From NCBI GenBank assembly GCA_049975065.1, contig JBNGDN010000108.1: a stretch of 5,663 nt of DNA, one strand, 5' to 3'. The notes below the pieces were generated by a model that was not told the origin of the DNA, searched no databases, and worked only from the letters and a program-made list of their open reading frames with translations. The stretch comes from Hydrogenovibrio sp049975065. Lineage in GTDB: Bacteria; Pseudomonadota; Gammaproteobacteria; Thiomicrospirales; Thiomicrospiraceae. Below, piece after piece: positions 4,846 to 5,663 of the stretch (position 1 is its first letter; the number at the start of each line of letters is the position of its first letter). The position numbers and the translations under genes are program-made.

Positions 4846-5636
4846 TGGTTGCATTTGGAAACCAATCCGATCTATGTCGATGCCAATTCGATCACCAATC
4901 CGGCGAAGTCTAACTGTATTTTGAAAGGCGAAGTGAAAAACAATGCGTTGAGCTTCAGCGCCGTTTCCGGAAATGATTGCCCGGCACACGCTTATGTGGT
5001 GCCCGCGATGGTGTCGTCTTTTTCCAGTTGCGCCACCGGTGCGCCGGAAGTGGGCGGCACCAATTGTGCGGATACCCCAAATCTGACGTTTGATAAGTTC
5101 AACACCTGTGATTTTGCCACCGCGGCTGGCTCGAACAATTGCGGTGCGTCGGCGATTACCGAAAGCAACTTTACCACCAATACAACCCTTTGGGGGCCAA
5201 ACGGGACTTTTCGCGCCATTGTCGGGCGTGCCATTACCTCGTATCAGGCGGCCGGCATTCTGCCGATTTGCGCGGATTCGGGCATGACGGCAATCAGCCA
5301 GGATAGCCCAATGAATCAGACCAATAGCCGTAACGCGATTGCCACGGGCAAAGCGTTTGAAAACCCGTCTTGTTTAACTGGGCTGTCGGATAAAAAGCCG
5401 GTGTACAATTTGTATTCCAAAGAGTTGTCGAAGTATGTGCAGGCTTACACTTACAGCTATGGTGATTTCTTAGGCATGGATGCCACCATTACCTACGGGC
5501 GTAATGCGTTCCCGGGCAGCAGCGAAGCGGGGTCGTGTGACTCGACATCCACAAGCCTCTTCTGTCAGCTACCACGGGCCTTGCCGGTTACCTTGAAAAT
5601 TCATTGAACAGATAGAGGCGAGAGCCAGATTCAAGG

Positions 5637-5656
5637 TTTTGCCAGGTCTGGCCGAA
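5637..5656. repeat. CCAGRYCTGG palindrome, copy 4
   Basis: The core CCAGGTCTGG (5642-5651) is flanked by TTTTG and CCGAA. It lies 30 bases after the stop of the glucanase-like gene. The centre is not symmetric, and its core is the reverse complement of copy 1. The outer GCCAG/CTGGC arms (5641-5652) are intact. The last bases of the window show no further feature. Confidence 0.6.
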
Positions 5657-5663
5657 AAGAAAA

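Larger units (their letters stand above)
3499..5607 (+). pseudogene. GH64-like (thaumatin-like beta-1,3-glucanase family) lipoprotein gene with two in-frame TAA codons
   Basis: One frame runs 702 codons from ATG 3499 to TGA 5605-5607, interrupted only by TAA at codons 317 and 449. AGGAGAG (3487-3493) precedes the ATG. Residues 1-29 are a lipoprotein signal with lipobox L26-S-G-C29; Gly at +2 suggests the outer membrane. A Ser/Gly/Asp-rich linker follows (30-47), then a Cys-rich secreted domain. Family-like stretches in order are SLYIALP, GLVYVPYGESGTVYLSYEPF, MAEFTY (Glu305), LDTTYVNF (Asn332), DYYDDYINA-stop-W, and PVYNLYSKELSKYVQAYTYSYGDFLGMDATITYG. GH64 enzymes cut beta-1,3-glucans such as laminarin. 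Motifs span both stops and no ribosome site precedes either downstream segment, so three separate genes are unlikely. As written, translation gives a 316-residue product ending before half of the active site. Neighbouring genes use TAA as a real stop. The family call is from remembered motifs. Confidence 0.6.

Noticed and set aside
4558..4989. Minus-strand 143-codon frame crossing the second TAA
   Set aside because: It is Arg/Ile/His-rich with no recognisable motif and lies opposite a frame with family-like motifs.
4849..5607. Separate 252-residue gene starting at TTG 4849
   Set aside because: It is in the same frame, directly after the second TAA, with a poor start, no ribosome site and no signal peptide for a Cys-rich secreted domain.
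3499..5607. Genome-wide recoding of TAA as a sense codon
   Set aside because: yoeB, aroG and the microprotein gene all end with TAA at the lengths expected, so TAA acts as a stop here.

Overview
The window looks like chromosomal DNA of a mid-GC gammaproteobacterium. The signs are an AroG-type DAHP synthase close to the enterobacterial enzyme, a YefM/YoeB toxin-antitoxin pair, a CCDC90/DUF1640-like microprotein and REP-like hairpins of the CGTTCCCACGC class in the gaps. I cannot name a genus. A sulfur-oxidiser of the Thiomicrospira/Hydrogenovibrio type would fit, but that is only a guess.

Layout. Bases 1-323 hold no gene. They carry a REP-like hairpin, a degenerate 32-bp-period direct repeat, one CCAGRYCTGG palindrome and a good extended -10 promoter. 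That promoter drives the antitoxin-toxin pair yefM (324-566) and yoeB (571-834). A strong hairpin at 877-912 separates yoeB from aroG, which runs on the minus strand (2008-941) and makes the first enzyme of aromatic amino acid synthesis. A 396-base divergent gap follows. It leads to a GTG-started gene (2405-2794) for a stand-alone Rossmann nucleotide-binding domain, closed by a textbook terminator (2834-2862). Then comes a repeat-rich gap with a palindrome, a CCCTGAGCGAAG-type repeat, an inverted second copy of the REP-like hairpin and a 14-nt tandem repeat. After it lies a 50-residue membrane microprotein (3086-3238).

The right half is one long reading frame, 3499-5607. It begins with a lipoprotein signal and resembles the GH64 (thaumatin-like beta-1,3-glucanase) family. 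The frame is open for 702 codons except for two in-frame TAA codons, at 4447 and 4843. Family-like motifs straddle both stops, so this is one gene, not three. It is either a recently inactivated gene, a read-through gene or an assembly with base errors. A LacI-type operator-like palindrome sits about 60 bases upstream of its start.

The strongest unexplained signals are the twice-interrupted glucanase-like gene and the family of four CCAGRYCTGG palindromes, all lying in gaps between genes. The genes do not form one pathway. They read as separate housekeeping and accessory units divided by repeats and terminators. I see no CRISPR array, tRNA, rRNA or transposase.
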